Positions 36,561-44,632 of a DNA stretch of 64,000 nt are shown piece after piece. Source of the stretch: Micromonospora sp. HK10. GTDB taxonomy: Bacteria > Actinomycetota > Actinomycetes > Mycobacteriales > Micromonosporaceae. The notes beneath the pieces were generated by a model. The model saw only the letters and a program-made list of their open reading frames with translations, did no database searches and had not been told where the DNA came from. Made by a program: the position numbers and the translations under genes. The stretch is from contig NZ_KQ058794.1 in assembly GCF_000982955.1 (NCBI RefSeq), forward strand, positions 1-64,000. Reading direction: 5' to 3'. Within the stretch, counting starts at the first letter, position 1, and each line of letters starts with the position of its first letter.

Positions 36561-37641
36561 CCGGGTGGTGGTGGTCACCGGTCCGGGCCGGGTCGAGCTG
36601 GTCGAGCAGGACGCGGCCGAGCTGCGCGACGGCGCGTTCCGGGTGGAGACGCTCTACAGCGGGGTCTCCGCCGGCACCGAGCTGAGCTACGTCAAGGGCA
36701 CCAATCCCTACCTCAACGTCACCTGGAACGCCGATCTTGGCCTCTTCCAGCCGGGCGCCGCGAGCACCCCGTACCCGGTGACCCGGCTCGGCTACATGCA
36801 GGTCGGCCGGGTGGTGGAGAGCCGCACCCCGGCCGTCGCCGTGGGCGCGGTCGGCGCGATGACCTACGGCCACCGCAGCGGGTACGTCGTCGACCCGCTC
36901 GCCGAGCGGTTCGTGCCGCTGCCCGACGATCTCGATCCGCTGCTCGGCGTCTACGTCGCGCACCTGGGGCCGATCTGCGCCAACGGGCTGCTGCACGCCG
37001 CCGCCGACCTGTACGGCGGCGGGGTCCGCTCGCTCGGCGACGGCGTCCGGGGCCGGCGGGTGGCGGTGGTCGGCGCCGGCGTGGTCGCCCTGCTCACCGC
37101 GCTCTTCGCCCGCCGCCACGGTGCCGCCTCGGTGGTGGTGCTCGATCCCACCCCGGCCCGGCGGCGGGTGGCCGAGGCGCTCGGTCTGGAGACCCTCGAC
37201 CCGGCGGCGGACGACCCGGCCGTGGTGCTCAAGACCCGGTGGCCGCACGGCGCCGGCGACCGCGGCGCCGACCTGGTCTTCCAGTGCCGCGGGCAGGACT
37301 GGGCGCTGCAGCTGGCGCTGCGCCTGCTCCGCCCCCAGGGCACCGTGATCGACCTGGCCTTCTACCAGTCCGGCGCGGACGCCGTCCGGCTGGGTGAGGA
37401 GTTCCACCACAACGGCCTGGCGGTGCGCTGCGCCCAGATCGGCCGGGTGCCGCGCGGGCTCGCCCCCACCTGGGACCGGGAGCGGCTCAGTGCGGAGACC
37501 ATCGAGCTGCTGCGCCGCTACGGCGAGGAGATCCGCCAGCATCTGGTCACGGCCGTGGTGCCGCTGGAGGAGGCGCCGGCGCTCCTCACCGACCTGGCCG
37601 AGCGACGCCGTGCCGACCTTCAGGTGGTCTTCACCGGCTGA
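36553..37641 (+). CDS. MDR (alcohol dehydrogenase-like) oxidoreductase
   Basis: A 362-residue medium-chain dehydrogenase/reductase. It has the N-terminal catalytic domain (ETLYSGVSAGTELSYVKGTN), and the cofactor domain with RRVAVVGAGVVALLTALFA and DLVFQCRGQDWALQLAL. The GroES-like structural zinc cysteines of classical zinc ADHs are largely missing, so it may work without the structural zinc. It pairs with the upstream Gfo/Idh enzyme, an arrangement seen in sugar or polyketide-sugar modification loci. Substrate unknown. Confidence 0.8.
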   Translation: MRDRVVVVTGPGRVELVEQDAAELRDGAFRVETLYSGVSAGTELSYVKGTNPYLNVTWNADLGLFQPGAASTPYPVTRLGYMQVGRVVESRTPAVAVGAVGAMTYGHRSGYVVDPLAERFVPLPDDLDPLLGVYVAHLGPICANGLLHAAADLYGGGVRSLGDGVRGRRVAVVGAGVVALLTALFARRHGAASVVVLDPTPARRRVAEALGLETLDPAADDPAVVLKTRWPHGAGDRGADLVFQCRGQDWALQLALRLLRPQGTVIDLAFYQSGADAVRLGEEFHHNGLAVRCAQIGRVPRGLAPTWDRERLSAETIELLRRYGEEIRQHLVTAVVPLEEAPALLTDLAERRRADLQVVFTG

Positions 37642-37687
37642 TCAGCAAACCGCGCTGAGCTGCGGAAACGGTCACGAATCCGGACAG

Positions 37688-37709
37688 CGCCCGGCACCCG
37701 CGCCGGGCG
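37688..37709 (+). terminator. Hairpin after the dehydrogenase pair
   Basis: CGCCCGGC (37688-37695) pairs with GCCGGGCG (37702-37709) around a six-base loop. There is no T-run, so it is a weak terminator. Confidence 0.4.
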
Positions 37710-37735
37710 GGGGTCACAATCGGCTCCGGTTCGCG

Positions 37736-37741
37736 TACCGT
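37736..37741 (+). promoter_or_regulatory. -10 box, probably leaderless start of secA2
   Basis: TACCGT ends eight bases before the ATG at 37750, with no ribosome-binding site in between. Confidence 0.4.
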
Positions 37742-37749
37742 TGCGGCTC

Positions 37750-40044
37750 ATGGGTGTGTCGCAACGGTTGAAGACCAGGTTCCGGCGGTTCCTCCAGCGC
37801 CCGGGAACGACGGTCGACCTGGCTCCGCTGGAGAAGCTGCTGCCGGCCGTCGAGGCCCGCGAGGCGGAGCTGGAGAAGCTCACCGACGCCGAGCTGACCG
37901 AGGCGGCCGGGCAGGCCGAGGGGTACGAGGAGATCTGCGCGATCGGCCGCGAGGCGGCCCGCCGCGGCCTCGACCAGCGGCCGTACGACGTCCAGCTGCT
38001 CGGCGCCATGGCGCTGCTCTCCGGCAAGGTCGCCGAGATGGCCACCGGTGAGGGCAAGACGCTGACCGCCGCCATCGCCGCGTACGGGCACGTCCGGCTG
38101 GGCAACGGTCCGGTGCACGTGCTCACCGTCAACGACTACCTGGCCCGCCGCGACGCCGAGTGGATGGCGCCGGTCTACACCCTGCTCGGGCTGACCGTCG
38201 GCTGGGTCAACGAGGCCTCCACCCCGGCCGAGCGGCGCGCCGCCTACGGCTGCGACGTCACCTACGTGGCGGTCAGCGAGGCCGGCTTCGACTTCCTCCG
38301 CGACCAGCTCGTCACGGACCTGGCCGACCGGGTCCAGCCGGCGCTGAAGACCGCCATCGTGGACGAGGCCGACTCGATCCTCATCGACGAGGCACGGGTG
38401 CCGATGGTGCTCGCCGGCGCGGTCCCCGGCGAGCAGGACCCGGTGCACGCGGCCGCCGCGCTGGTCCGTGGGCTGCGCAAGGGCAAGCACTACACGATCG
38501 CCGAGGACGGCCGCAGCGTCGCCTTCACCTCCGCCGGCCTGGCCACCGTCGAGGCCAAGCTCGGCGGCATCGACCTGTACGACGAGGAGCACGTCGGGCA
38601 GCTCTCCGCGGTGAACGTGGCGCTGCACGCGCACGCCCTGCTGCACCGGGACGTCGACTACATCGTCCGGGACGGCTCGGTCGAGCTGATCGACGAGATG
38701 CGCGGCCGGGTGGCCCAGCGCCGCCGCTGGCCGGACGGTCTGCAGGCCGCGGTCGAGGCGAAGGAGGGCCTGGACGCCACCGCCGAGGGCGAGGTGCTGG
38801 GCACCATCACGGTGCAGGCGTTCATCGCCCTCTACCCGACGGTGTGCGGCATGACGGCCACCGCGGTGCTCGTCGGCGACCAGTTGCGGGAGTACTTCGG
38901 CCTCGAGGTGGCGGTGATCCCGCCGAACACCCCGTGCGTGCGGGAGGACGAGTCGGACCGGATCTACGCCACCCGGGCGGAGAAGGAGGAGGCGCTGGTC
39001 GACGAGATCAGCCGCTGTCACGAGGCGGGGCGGCCGGTGCTGGTCGGCACCCTGGACGTCAAGGAGTCCGAGGGGCTGGCCGCCGCGCTCAACGCCGCCG
39101 GGGTGTCGTGCGTGGTGCTCAACGCCAAGAACGACGACGAGGAGGCGGCGATCATCGCCGAGGCCGGCGCGTACGGCGCGGTGACGGTCTCCACCCAGAT
39201 GGCCGGCCGGGGCGTCGACATCCGGCTGGGCGGCAGCGACCAGGCCGACCGGGAGCGCGTGGCGGAGCTGGGCGGCCTCTACGTGATCGGCAGCGGCCGG
39301 CACGACAGCCGCCGGGTCGACGACCAGCTGCGTGGCCGGGCCGGCCGGCAGGGCGACCCGGGCGGGTCGGTCTTCTTCGTCAGCCTGGAGGACGACCTGG
39401 TTGTCCGGCACGCCGGTGACACCGTCCCGGCGTCGCCGCGGATGAACGCCGACGGCCTGGTCACCGACCCGCAGGTCGACTACGCCGTCGAGCACGCCCA
39501 GCGGGTCGCCGAGGGCGTCAACCACGAGATCCACCGCAACACCTGGCGCTACAGCCAGGTGATCGAGCAGCAGCGCAAGGCGCTCGCCGAGCGCCGGGAG
39601 CGGCTGCTGACCAGCGACATCGCCGCGTTGATGCTGCTGGAGCGGGTGCCGGAGAAGGCCGGCGAGATGGACGAGGACCTGCTGGCCGAGGTGGCCCGGT
39701 CGATCGCGCTCTACCATCTGGACCGGCTCTGGGCGGAGCACCTGGCCGAGCTGTCGGAGGTGCGCGAGGGCGTGCACCTGCGGGCGCTGGGCCGGCTCGA
39801 CCCGCTGGACGAGTTCCACCGCAGCGCCGTCCCGGCGTTCAACGCGCTGATGCCCGAGATCGAGGCGCGCACCATCGCCACCTTCGAGGAGACCGAGTTC
39901 GAGGAGGGCTGGGAGCCGGACGCCGCGAAGCTGGTCCGGCCGACCGCCACCTGGACCTACCTGGTGCACGACAACCCGTTCGGCTCGGAGCTGGACCGGC
40001 TGATCGCCTCGGTGGGGCGCCGGCTGATCTCCGGGTCGCGCTGA
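37750..40044 (+). CDS. secA2: Accessory Sec translocase SecA2
   Basis: A 764-residue SecA-type ATPase that drives export of a subset of proteins, shorter than SecA1 and without its zinc-binding C-terminus, as in mycobacterial SecA2. Walker A is MATGEGKTL, the DEAD-like Walker B is IVDEADSILIDEAR, and the second motor domain has STQMAGRGVDIRLGG and DQLRGRAGRQGDPG. The start at 37750 gives a typical basic N-terminus (SQRLKTRFRRFLQRPG). No accessory secretion gene (secY2) or obvious cargo is nearby. A strong terminator follows. Confidence 0.95.
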   Translation: MGVSQRLKTRFRRFLQRPGTTVDLAPLEKLLPAVEAREAELEKLTDAELTEAAGQAEGYEEICAIGREAARRGLDQRPYDVQLLGAMALLSGKVAEMATGEGKTLTAAIAAYGHVRLGNGPVHVLTVNDYLARRDAEWMAPVYTLLGLTVGWVNEASTPAERRAAYGCDVTYVAVSEAGFDFLRDQLVTDLADRVQPALKTAIVDEADSILIDEARVPMVLAGAVPGEQDPVHAAAALVRGLRKGKHYTIAEDGRSVAFTSAGLATVEAKLGGIDLYDEEHVGQLSAVNVALHAHALLHRDVDYIVRDGSVELIDEMRGRVAQRRRWPDGLQAAVEAKEGLDATAEGEVLGTITVQAFIALYPTVCGMTATAVLVGDQLREYFGLEVAVIPPNTPCVREDESDRIYATRAEKEEALVDEISRCHEAGRPVLVGTLDVKESEGLAAALNAAGVSCVVLNAKNDDEEAAIIAEAGAYGAVTVSTQMAGRGVDIRLGGSDQADRERVAELGGLYVIGSGRHDSRRVDDQLRGRAGRQGDPGGSVFFVSLEDDLVVRHAGDTVPASPRMNADGLVTDPQVDYAVEHAQRVAEGVNHEIHRNTWRYSQVIEQQRKALAERRERLLTSDIAALMLLERVPEKAGEMDEDLLAEVARSIALYHLDRLWAEHLAELSEVREGVHLRALGRLDPLDEFHRSAVPAFNALMPEIEARTIATFEETEFEEGWEPDAAKLVRPTATWTYLVHDNPFGSELDRLIASVGRRLISGSR

Positions 40045-40055
40045 CCCGTCGCCAC

Positions 40056-40097
40056 GGGGTCCCGTCCGGCGTGAACCGCGCCGGACGGGACCCCTTT
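40056..40097 (+). terminator. Intrinsic terminator of secA2
   Basis: A perfect 16-base stem (40056-40071 with 40079-40094) around a seven-base loop, followed by TTT. Confidence 0.85.
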
Positions 40098-40102
40098 GCG
40101 CG

Positions 40103-40128
40103 GTTTCGGGAGGAGTTTGCGAGGGTAG
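40103..40128 (+). promoter_or_regulatory. SigB/SigF-type promoter of GAF-ANTAR gene
   Basis: GTTT (40103-40106), 16 bases, GGGTAG (40123-40128), right behind the secA2 terminator. Confidence 0.6.
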
Positions 40129-40235
40129 TAGGCCGGGTCCTCAAGTCAGGGAGTGCAGAGCGGAATGCGACAGGCAACGGCGCCGGACCGTGACACCGCG
40201 TGGCGGCATCCGCGGTCGCCCGGGATCGTGACCCG

Positions 40236-40976
40236 GTGAACCTCGACACGCAGGGCTCCATGATCGATACGTTCGGCGTGCTGGAGACCGCCGGACTGCT
40301 GCGCGAGCTGACCGCCGGCCTGATCGCCGTGCGGGACTTCGACGAGGCGCTGCACCAGCTGGTGCGGATCGCCCGGGACGCCGTGCCCGGGGTGGACTGC
40401 TGCGGCTTCACCGCGCTGCGCGCCGGCGGGCCGGCCGGGGTGGCCGCCTCCGACCCGGCCCGGGCCGAGCTGGACGACCTGCGGCACGGGCCGGACACGC
40501 CGGCGCTGGCCGCCATCCGGCGCCGCGAAATGATCCTCGCGCAGGATCTCGACCGGGAGACGCGCTGGCCCGGCTGGACCGACCGGGCGCGCGGGCTGGG
40601 CGTGCACGGGGTGATCTCCGCGCCGCTCGACGTCGACGACCAGGTCGTCGGCGCGATCAACCTGTACGCCGCCTCCGGCGCCGCCCTCACCACCCGGCAC
40701 CAGCTCACCGCCATGCTGCTCGCCGAGCACGCCGGTCTGCTGCTGGCCGCGGTCCGCGACCGGGAGCGGCAGGTGGCCCTGGCCGGCCAGCTCGACTCGG
40801 CGCTGCTCGAGGAGGGTGTCGTCGGCCAGGCCGTCGGTGTGATCATGACCCAGCGTGGCTGTGCCGCCCCGGAGGCGCTGGACGTGCTCCGCAGCGCCGC
40901 CTCCTCGTTGGACATACCGCTGCGCGAGGTGGCCGAGCGGTTGGTGCTCACCGTCTCCCGGCCCCGGGACAACTGA
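40236..40976 (+). CDS. GAF-ANTAR domain regulator
   Basis: A 246-residue protein. Residues about 20-170 form a GAF sensor domain (DAVPGVDCCGFTALRA, VHGVISAPLDVDDQVVGAIN). Residues about 185-240 are an ANTAR RNA-binding helix bundle (LDSALLEEGVVGQAVGVIMT). ANTAR proteins bind paired hairpins in mRNA leaders and act as antiterminators. The start is uncertain among GTG 40200, GTG 40236 and ATG 40260; the GAF domain is complete in all. The SigB-type promoter upstream places it in the putative stress regulon. Confidence 0.85.
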   Translation: MNLDTQGSMIDTFGVLETAGLLRELTAGLIAVRDFDEALHQLVRIARDAVPGVDCCGFTALRAGGPAGVAASDPARAELDDLRHGPDTPALAAIRRREMILAQDLDRETRWPGWTDRARGLGVHGVISAPLDVDDQVVGAINLYAASGAALTTRHQLTAMLLAEHAGLLLAAVRDRERQVALAGQLDSALLEEGVVGQAVGVIMTQRGCAAPEALDVLRSAASSLDIPLREVAERLVLTVSRPRDN

Positions 40977-40985
40977 CCGACAGTC

Positions 40986-41011
40986 GTTTCGCCCTGGTGG
41001 GCCCCGGGTAG
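40986..41011 (+). promoter_or_regulatory. SigB/SigF-type promoter of DUF2231 gene
   Basis: GTTT (40986-40989), 16 bases, GGGTAG (41006-41011), ending about 41 bases before the ATG. Confidence 0.65.
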
Positions 41012-41052
41012 CACCCTGGACTGGTGAGCTGCGCAGACCTGGGGAGGAACCG

Positions 41053-41556
41053 ATGGAGAGCCGACTGCGGGTGCAGGGGCACCCCATCCAACCGATGCTG
41101 GTGACGTTCCCGTTCGGGCTCTTCGTCAGCGCGGCGGTGTTCGACCTGGCCGATGTCGCCGGCGGCCCGGCCTTCCTCGGCGAGGTGGGTTACTGGACGG
41201 CGGTGGCGGCCCTGGTCGCGGCCGCGCTCACCACGGTCGCCGGGATGGTCGACCTCTGGGATGTGCGGGCCGACCGGACCCGCCGCACCGCCGTCACGTT
41301 CAACCTGGTCAACGCCGCGATGGCGGCGCTGTTCCTGCTCATCTGCCTGATCCGGGCGCAGGCGCCGCAGCGGGGCGCGACCGGCGTCGAGCTGGCCACC
41401 GAGCTGCTCGCCCTGGCGGTCGGCTCGGTCGGGGTGCGGCTGGGCGCCCGGCTGATGCGCCAGTTCGACCGGCGCCGGGCCGCCGAGCCGAGCGGCTTCG
41501 AGGCGCTGCCGGACATCCCCGGCTCCACCGTGGAGATCATCCGCCCGCGCGCCTGA
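41053..41556 (+). CDS. DUF2231 membrane protein
   Basis: A 167-residue protein with four membrane spans and the family start VQGHPIQPMLVTFPFGLFVS, containing the conserved His-Pro in the first segment. DUF2231 proteins are small integral membrane proteins, sometimes in redox or metal loci; function is unknown. The C-terminal tail (FEALPDIPGSTVEIIRPR) is cytoplasmic. GGGGAGG precedes the ATG, and a SigB-type promoter drives it. Confidence 0.85.
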   Translation: MESRLRVQGHPIQPMLVTFPFGLFVSAAVFDLADVAGGPAFLGEVGYWTAVAALVAAALTTVAGMVDLWDVRADRTRRTAVTFNLVNAAMAALFLLICLIRAQAPQRGATGVELATELLALAVGSVGVRLGARLMRQFDRRRAAEPSGFEALPDIPGSTVEIIRPRA

Positions 41557-41560
41557 CCCG

Positions 41561-41584
41561 GCCGGCGCCGACCGCGTCGCCGGC
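41561..41584. terminator. Possible bidirectional terminator between convergent genes
   Basis: GCCGGCG (41561-41567) pairs with CGCCGGC (41578-41584), loop of ten bases. The stem is short and has no T-run. Confidence 0.4.
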
Positions 41585-42532
41585 TCAGTGGGCGCTGGCG
41601 TGGTGGGCGGCGAGGACGTCGGCGCCGAAGTCACTGGCCGGGCGGCGCAGCACGGTGTGCGCGTGGTTGCCGTCGTCGGTGGTGTTGTCGTACTCGATCA
41701 GCAGGTCCTCGCCCTGGACCCGGTAGTAGTGGCGCTGGCCGGGCCGGGTCGGACCGGCCCAGGCGAAGTGCAGCTCGGCGCCGGCGGTCCGGCCGGCCTC
41801 GCGGGCGGCCAGCTCGGGCGGGAGCCGGTCCAGGTAGAGCGCGACGAGCTGGTCCAGCAGCGCCCGGCCGGTGGCGCCGAGCCGGCCCCGGGGCACCCCG
41901 AGCGGTTCGAGCCGCCCCGGCGCGGTGGGCCGGGTCGCGCTGATGATGTCGGCCGGCGCGTCCCTCGCGACGATGGCGGCGGACCGGCCGGCCGGCCCGA
42001 GCGCGTCGAGCAGTTCGCGGGCCAGGTCCTCCTCCGGCCCGAGCGGGCGGGACACCGGTCGGCCGGCGTGCCGGACGGTGGCCGGGTTCGCGCCCAGGAA
42101 GAGCGGCGCGGGGGAGACCTGGTCGTCGACCACGGTCATGGTCACCGACAGGTGGTGGCCCTCGAACCGCCACCCCCACCGGTCGTCGCGGGCCGGGTCG
42201 CCGAAGATCGCCACCCAGTAGTCACCGCTGTGTCGGCCACGCCGCCAGCCCTCGGCCCGGTCGAGCACCTCCTCCAGCGCGGTAACCGCCATGGCCTGTG
42301 CGTACGCGGCCGGACTGAGCGCGGTGGCGAGCAGCCGGTGCGCCGCCTTGCGGGCGGTGACGTCCAGGCCGGCCAGGGCGACCCCGGGCCGGGGGCGCGG
42401 CCGGTACTCCAGCCAGCGGCGGGCCGCGTCGTCGGCGAAGTCGTGCCGGGCGCGCTGCCGGGCCGGTTCGTCGAGCGCCGCCAGCAACGCGCCGGCCGCC
42501 GTGCGCATCTGCTCGGGTACGGGATCCTCCAC
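41585..42532 (-). CDS. DUF3500 family protein
   Basis: A 315-residue protein matching the DUF3500 pattern: RWGWRFEGHHLSVTMTVVDD, PLFLGANPATVRHAG and the C-terminal HFAWAGPTRPGQRHYYRVQG with YDNTTDDGNHAHTVLR. The His- and Asp-rich end suggests a catalytic or metal site, but no activity has been assigned as far as I know. No signal peptide is visible. The start is a GTG at 42532. It is followed downstream by a possible shared terminator with the DUF2231 gene. Confidence 0.75.
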   Translation of the reverse strand: MEDPVPEQMRTAAGALLAALDEPARQRARHDFADDAARRWLEYRPRPRPGVALAGLDVTARKAAHRLLATALSPAAYAQAMAVTALEEVLDRAEGWRRGRHSGDYWVAIFGDPARDDRWGWRFEGHHLSVTMTVVDDQVSPAPLFLGANPATVRHAGRPVSRPLGPEEDLARELLDALGPAGRSAAIVARDAPADIISATRPTAPGRLEPLGVPRGRLGATGRALLDQLVALYLDRLPPELAAREAGRTAGAELHFAWAGPTRPGQRHYYRVQGEDLLIEYDNTTDDGNHAHTVLRRPASDFGADVLAAHHASAH

Positions 42533-42569
42533 CGCCCCTGTATACCGCCCGCGCCGGCCCGACGCGCGG

Positions 42570-42962
42570 TCAGGCGCGACCGAGCAGGGTGAGCATCTCG
42601 GGCAGGTCGAAGAAGCGGGCCACCGCCACCGCCGACGGGTCGCCCCGGTCGGGGTCGGCGCCCGCGTCGAGCAGCGCGCGGACCGCCTCCGGACTGCGCC
42701 GGAACACCGCCGCGCCGAGCGCCGTCTGCCCCCGGTCGTTGGTGCGGGTGTGGTCCGCGCCCCGGGCGAGCAGCGCGGCCACCGTCTCCGGGTGGGCGTG
42801 GTACGCGGCCAGGATCAGCAGGGTGTCGCCCTTGGCGTTGGTCAGGTTGACCGGCAGGCCGGCGTCCACCTGCCCGGCCAGCTCGCCGGTGGCTCCCTCG
42901 CGCGCCAGGTCGAACATCCGGTGCGCGAAGGCGAGCGTCTCGGCGTCGAGTTCGTCGGGCAT
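42570..42962 (-). CDS. Ankyrin-repeat protein
   Basis: A 130-residue protein made of about three ankyrin repeats (NAKGDTLLILAAYHAHPETV, NDRGQTALGAAVFRRSPEAV, ADPDRGDPSAVAVARFFDL). Small bacterial proteins of this kind are protein-binding modules and often sit near catalase or other stress genes; here the partner is unknown. A TAACCT box six bases before the ATG suggests a leaderless message. It is divergent from the cupin gene. Confidence 0.8.
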   Translation of the reverse strand: MPDELDAETLAFAHRMFDLAREGATGELAGQVDAGLPVNLTNAKGDTLLILAAYHAHPETVAALLARGADHTRTNDRGQTALGAAVFRRSPEAVRALLDAGADPDRGDPSAVAVARFFDLPEMLTLLGRA

Positions 42963-42968
42963 CCGTCC

Positions 42969-42974
42969 AGGTTA
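42969..42974 (-). promoter_or_regulatory. -10 box, leaderless start of ankyrin gene
   Basis: Minus-strand TAACCT matches TANNNT, six bases before the ATG at 42962. Confidence 0.4.
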
Positions 42975-43030
42975 GTGGGACTCCCGCCGGTGCGGCCTGG
43001 TAGCTTGCCCAGCCGGCAGGGGAGGCGACG

Positions 43031-43408
43031 ATGGACGACCGGGTGTACGTCGGCAACGCGGCGGTGGACGGCGTGACCGATGCCGGCTGGCTGCTCGGTC
43101 ACTTCAAGCCGCCGGGCGACGTGCGGCACAGCACGGAGGTCGAGGTGAAGTGGGGGGTGCATCCGGCGGGGGAGACCCGGTCCCGCTGGGCGACCGCCGA
43201 GCGGCGTACCGCCCTGCTGGTGCTCATCAGCGGCGCGTTCCGGATCGAGCTGCCGGACCGCACGGTGCTGCTGCGCGCTCCCGGTGACTACGTGGTCTGG
43301 GGACGGGGGGTGGACCACTCCTGGTACGCGGAGCGGGAGTCGGTGGTGCTCACCGTGCGCTGGCCCTCGGTGCCGGGCTACCGGGTGGACCCGCCGGTGC
43401 TGCGCTGA
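43031..43408 (+). CDS. Cupin-like small protein
   Basis: A 125-residue protein with a double-stranded beta-helix pattern (LLVLISGAFRIELPDRTVLL then GDYVVWGRGVDHSW), so a small cupin that may bind a metal through the final His. Similar actinomycete proteins carry the label signal peptidase I, but nothing here supports peptidase activity. Substrate unknown. AGGGGAGG precedes the ATG, and TAGCTT (43001-43006) is a plausible -10. Confidence 0.7.
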   Translation: MDDRVYVGNAAVDGVTDAGWLLGHFKPPGDVRHSTEVEVKWGVHPAGETRSRWATAERRTALLVLISGAFRIELPDRTVLLRAPGDYVVWGRGVDHSWYAERESVVLTVRWPSVPGYRVDPPVLR

Positions 43409-43458
43409 CCCGGTCCGCCCGGCGGTGGCCGTCCCGGCATGCGGTATAACCTACTAAA

Positions 43459-43466
43459 CCTATAGG
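43459..43466. promoter_or_regulatory. CCTATAGG palindrome in AT-rich promoter island of cysteine dioxygenase operon
   Basis: The perfect palindrome CCTATAGG sits in a rare AT-rich stretch (43443-43479), with AA/TT extending the symmetry past one mismatch. A TAACGT -10-like box follows at 43470-43475. It looks like an operator for the CDO-rhodanese operon; the regulator is unknown. Confidence 0.4.
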
Positions 43467-43524
43467 CTTTAACGTCTAGAGTGACGGGGCACCCGCCGCC
43501 CGTACCCGTGAGGACGTACCGCCG

Positions 43525-43977
43525 ATGAGCCGCACCGACCCGACCGACCTGCTCGCCGTCGCCGCCCGCTGGGCCGATCCCACCGGTTGGCCGGTCCCGC
43601 TGTGCTTCGACCGCGACCAGCGGTGGTACGCCCGGCTCGCCACCGACGACACGCACGAGGTGTGGGCGCTGAGCTGGCTGCCCGGACAGGGCACCGACCT
43701 GCACGACCACGGCGGCTCCGCCGGCGCCTTCCTGGTCGTCGCGGGCACCCTCACCGAGGAGACGGTCAGCGGCGGCCGGCTGCGCCCGCACCGGCTCGCT
43801 CTCGGCGCGGGGCGGCGCTTCGGCCCGCGCCACGTGCACGTGGTCACCAATCGCGACCGGCTGCCGGCGGTCAGCGTGCACGTCTACCGGCCGGCGCTGC
43901 GCCGGATGACCCGCTACCACCTGGTGGCCGGTCGGCTCCGGGTCGCCGAGGTCGCCAAGGCCGGGGTGGCCTGGTGA
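43525..43977 (+). CDS. Cysteine dioxygenase-like cupin protein
   Basis: A 150-residue cupin of the cysteine dioxygenase type I group. The iron ligands are visible as His-x-His in TDLHDHGGSAGAFLVVAG and the third His in FGPRHVHVVTN. The family oxidises cysteine to cysteine sulfinate, though thiol dioxygenases with other substrates are known. The start at ATG 43525 follows GAGG. A rhodanese gene follows at 63 bases, which supports a sulfur-metabolism operon. Confidence 0.8.
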   Translation: MSRTDPTDLLAVAARWADPTGWPVPLCFDRDQRWYARLATDDTHEVWALSWLPGQGTDLHDHGGSAGAFLVVAGTLTEETVSGGRLRPHRLALGAGRRFGPRHVHVVTNRDRLPAVSVHVYRPALRRMTRYHLVAGRLRVAEVAKAGVAW

Positions 43978-44039
43978 GCCGGCCACCGCAGCGCCCGCAC
44001 GTCCCGCTCCCAACCGCCTCCGCCCGAAAGGACGCACCG

Positions 44040-44528
44040 ATGCCGACCCCGACCCCCGCCCCGCGCTGTCCGGCCCCGCCACCCGGCTCGCGCGGCATCG
44101 ACGAGATCCTCGCCGCCGCCCGCGCCCGGCTGCGCCGGCTCGACCCGGAGCAGGCCCACCTCGCCTACCGGGGCGGCGCACTGCTGGTCGACATCCGCCC
44201 CGCCGGCCAGCGCGCCGCGCACGGCACCGTACCCGGCGCCCTCGCCGTGGAACGCAACGTCCTGGAGTGGCGGTTCGACCCGCGCTGCCCGGCCCGGCTG
44301 CCCGAGGCCGTCGGCTACGACCTGCCGGTGGTGGTCCTCTGCCAGGAGGGCTACACCTCCTCGCTGGCCGCCGTCGCCCTCCAGGACCTCGGCCTGCACC
44401 GGGCCACCGACGTGGTGGGCGGGTTCGCCGCCTGGCGCATCGCCGGGCTGCCCACCCTCGGCCCCACCCCGCCGCCCCGACCCTCGTCCGCCGCGCCCCC
44501 GGTCACCGCCGGCCGGGCGTACCGCTGA
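44040..44528 (+). CDS. Rhodanese-like sulfurtransferase
   Basis: A 162-residue single rhodanese domain. The substrate-binding strand is GGALLVDIRPAGQRAAHGTV, and the active-site loop is VVLCQEGYTSSLAA with catalytic Cys101, followed by VVGGFAAWRIAGLP. It moves sulfane sulfur, for example to cyanide or thiol acceptors. It lies in an operon with the cysteine dioxygenase-like gene, so the pair probably handles excess cysteine or persulfide. Confidence 0.85.
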   Translation: MPTPTPAPRCPAPPPGSRGIDEILAAARARLRRLDPEQAHLAYRGGALLVDIRPAGQRAAHGTVPGALAVERNVLEWRFDPRCPARLPEAVGYDLPVVVLCQEGYTSSLAAVALQDLGLHRATDVVGGFAAWRIAGLPTLGPTPPPRPSSAAPPVTAGRAYR

Positions 44529-44530
44529 CC

Positions 44531-44551
44531 GCCACGCCCATCCGGCGTGGC
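44531..44551 (+). terminator. Hairpin after rhodanese gene
   Basis: GCCACGCC pairs with GGCGTGGC around CATCC. It is well placed to end the CDO-rhodanese transcript, although it has no T-run. Confidence 0.5.
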
Positions 44552-44554
44552 GGG

Positions 44555-44606
44555 CGACGGCTTCAGGTCGTGGCGCGGCGCAGGCCGCGCCGAGCTGAAG
44601 CCGTCG
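44555..44606 (+). promoter_or_regulatory. 52-base stem-loop upstream of receiver-less regulator gene
   Basis: Outer arms CGACGGCTTCAG (44555-44566) and CTGAAGCCGTCG (44595-44606) pair exactly over 12 bases; an inner stem GGCGCGGC/GCCGCGCC closes on GCAG. It ends 15 bases before the AGGAGG of the next gene. It may be a terminator for upstream transcription, a 5' leader structure or an operator. Confidence 0.55.
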
Positions 44607-44632
44607 CAGCGACCGCCAGCTCAGGAGGCACC

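Noticed and set aside
43031..43408. Signal peptidase I
   Set aside because: Homologues sometimes carry this label, but the protein has no membrane anchor or Ser/Lys catalytic pair and shows a cupin-like pattern.
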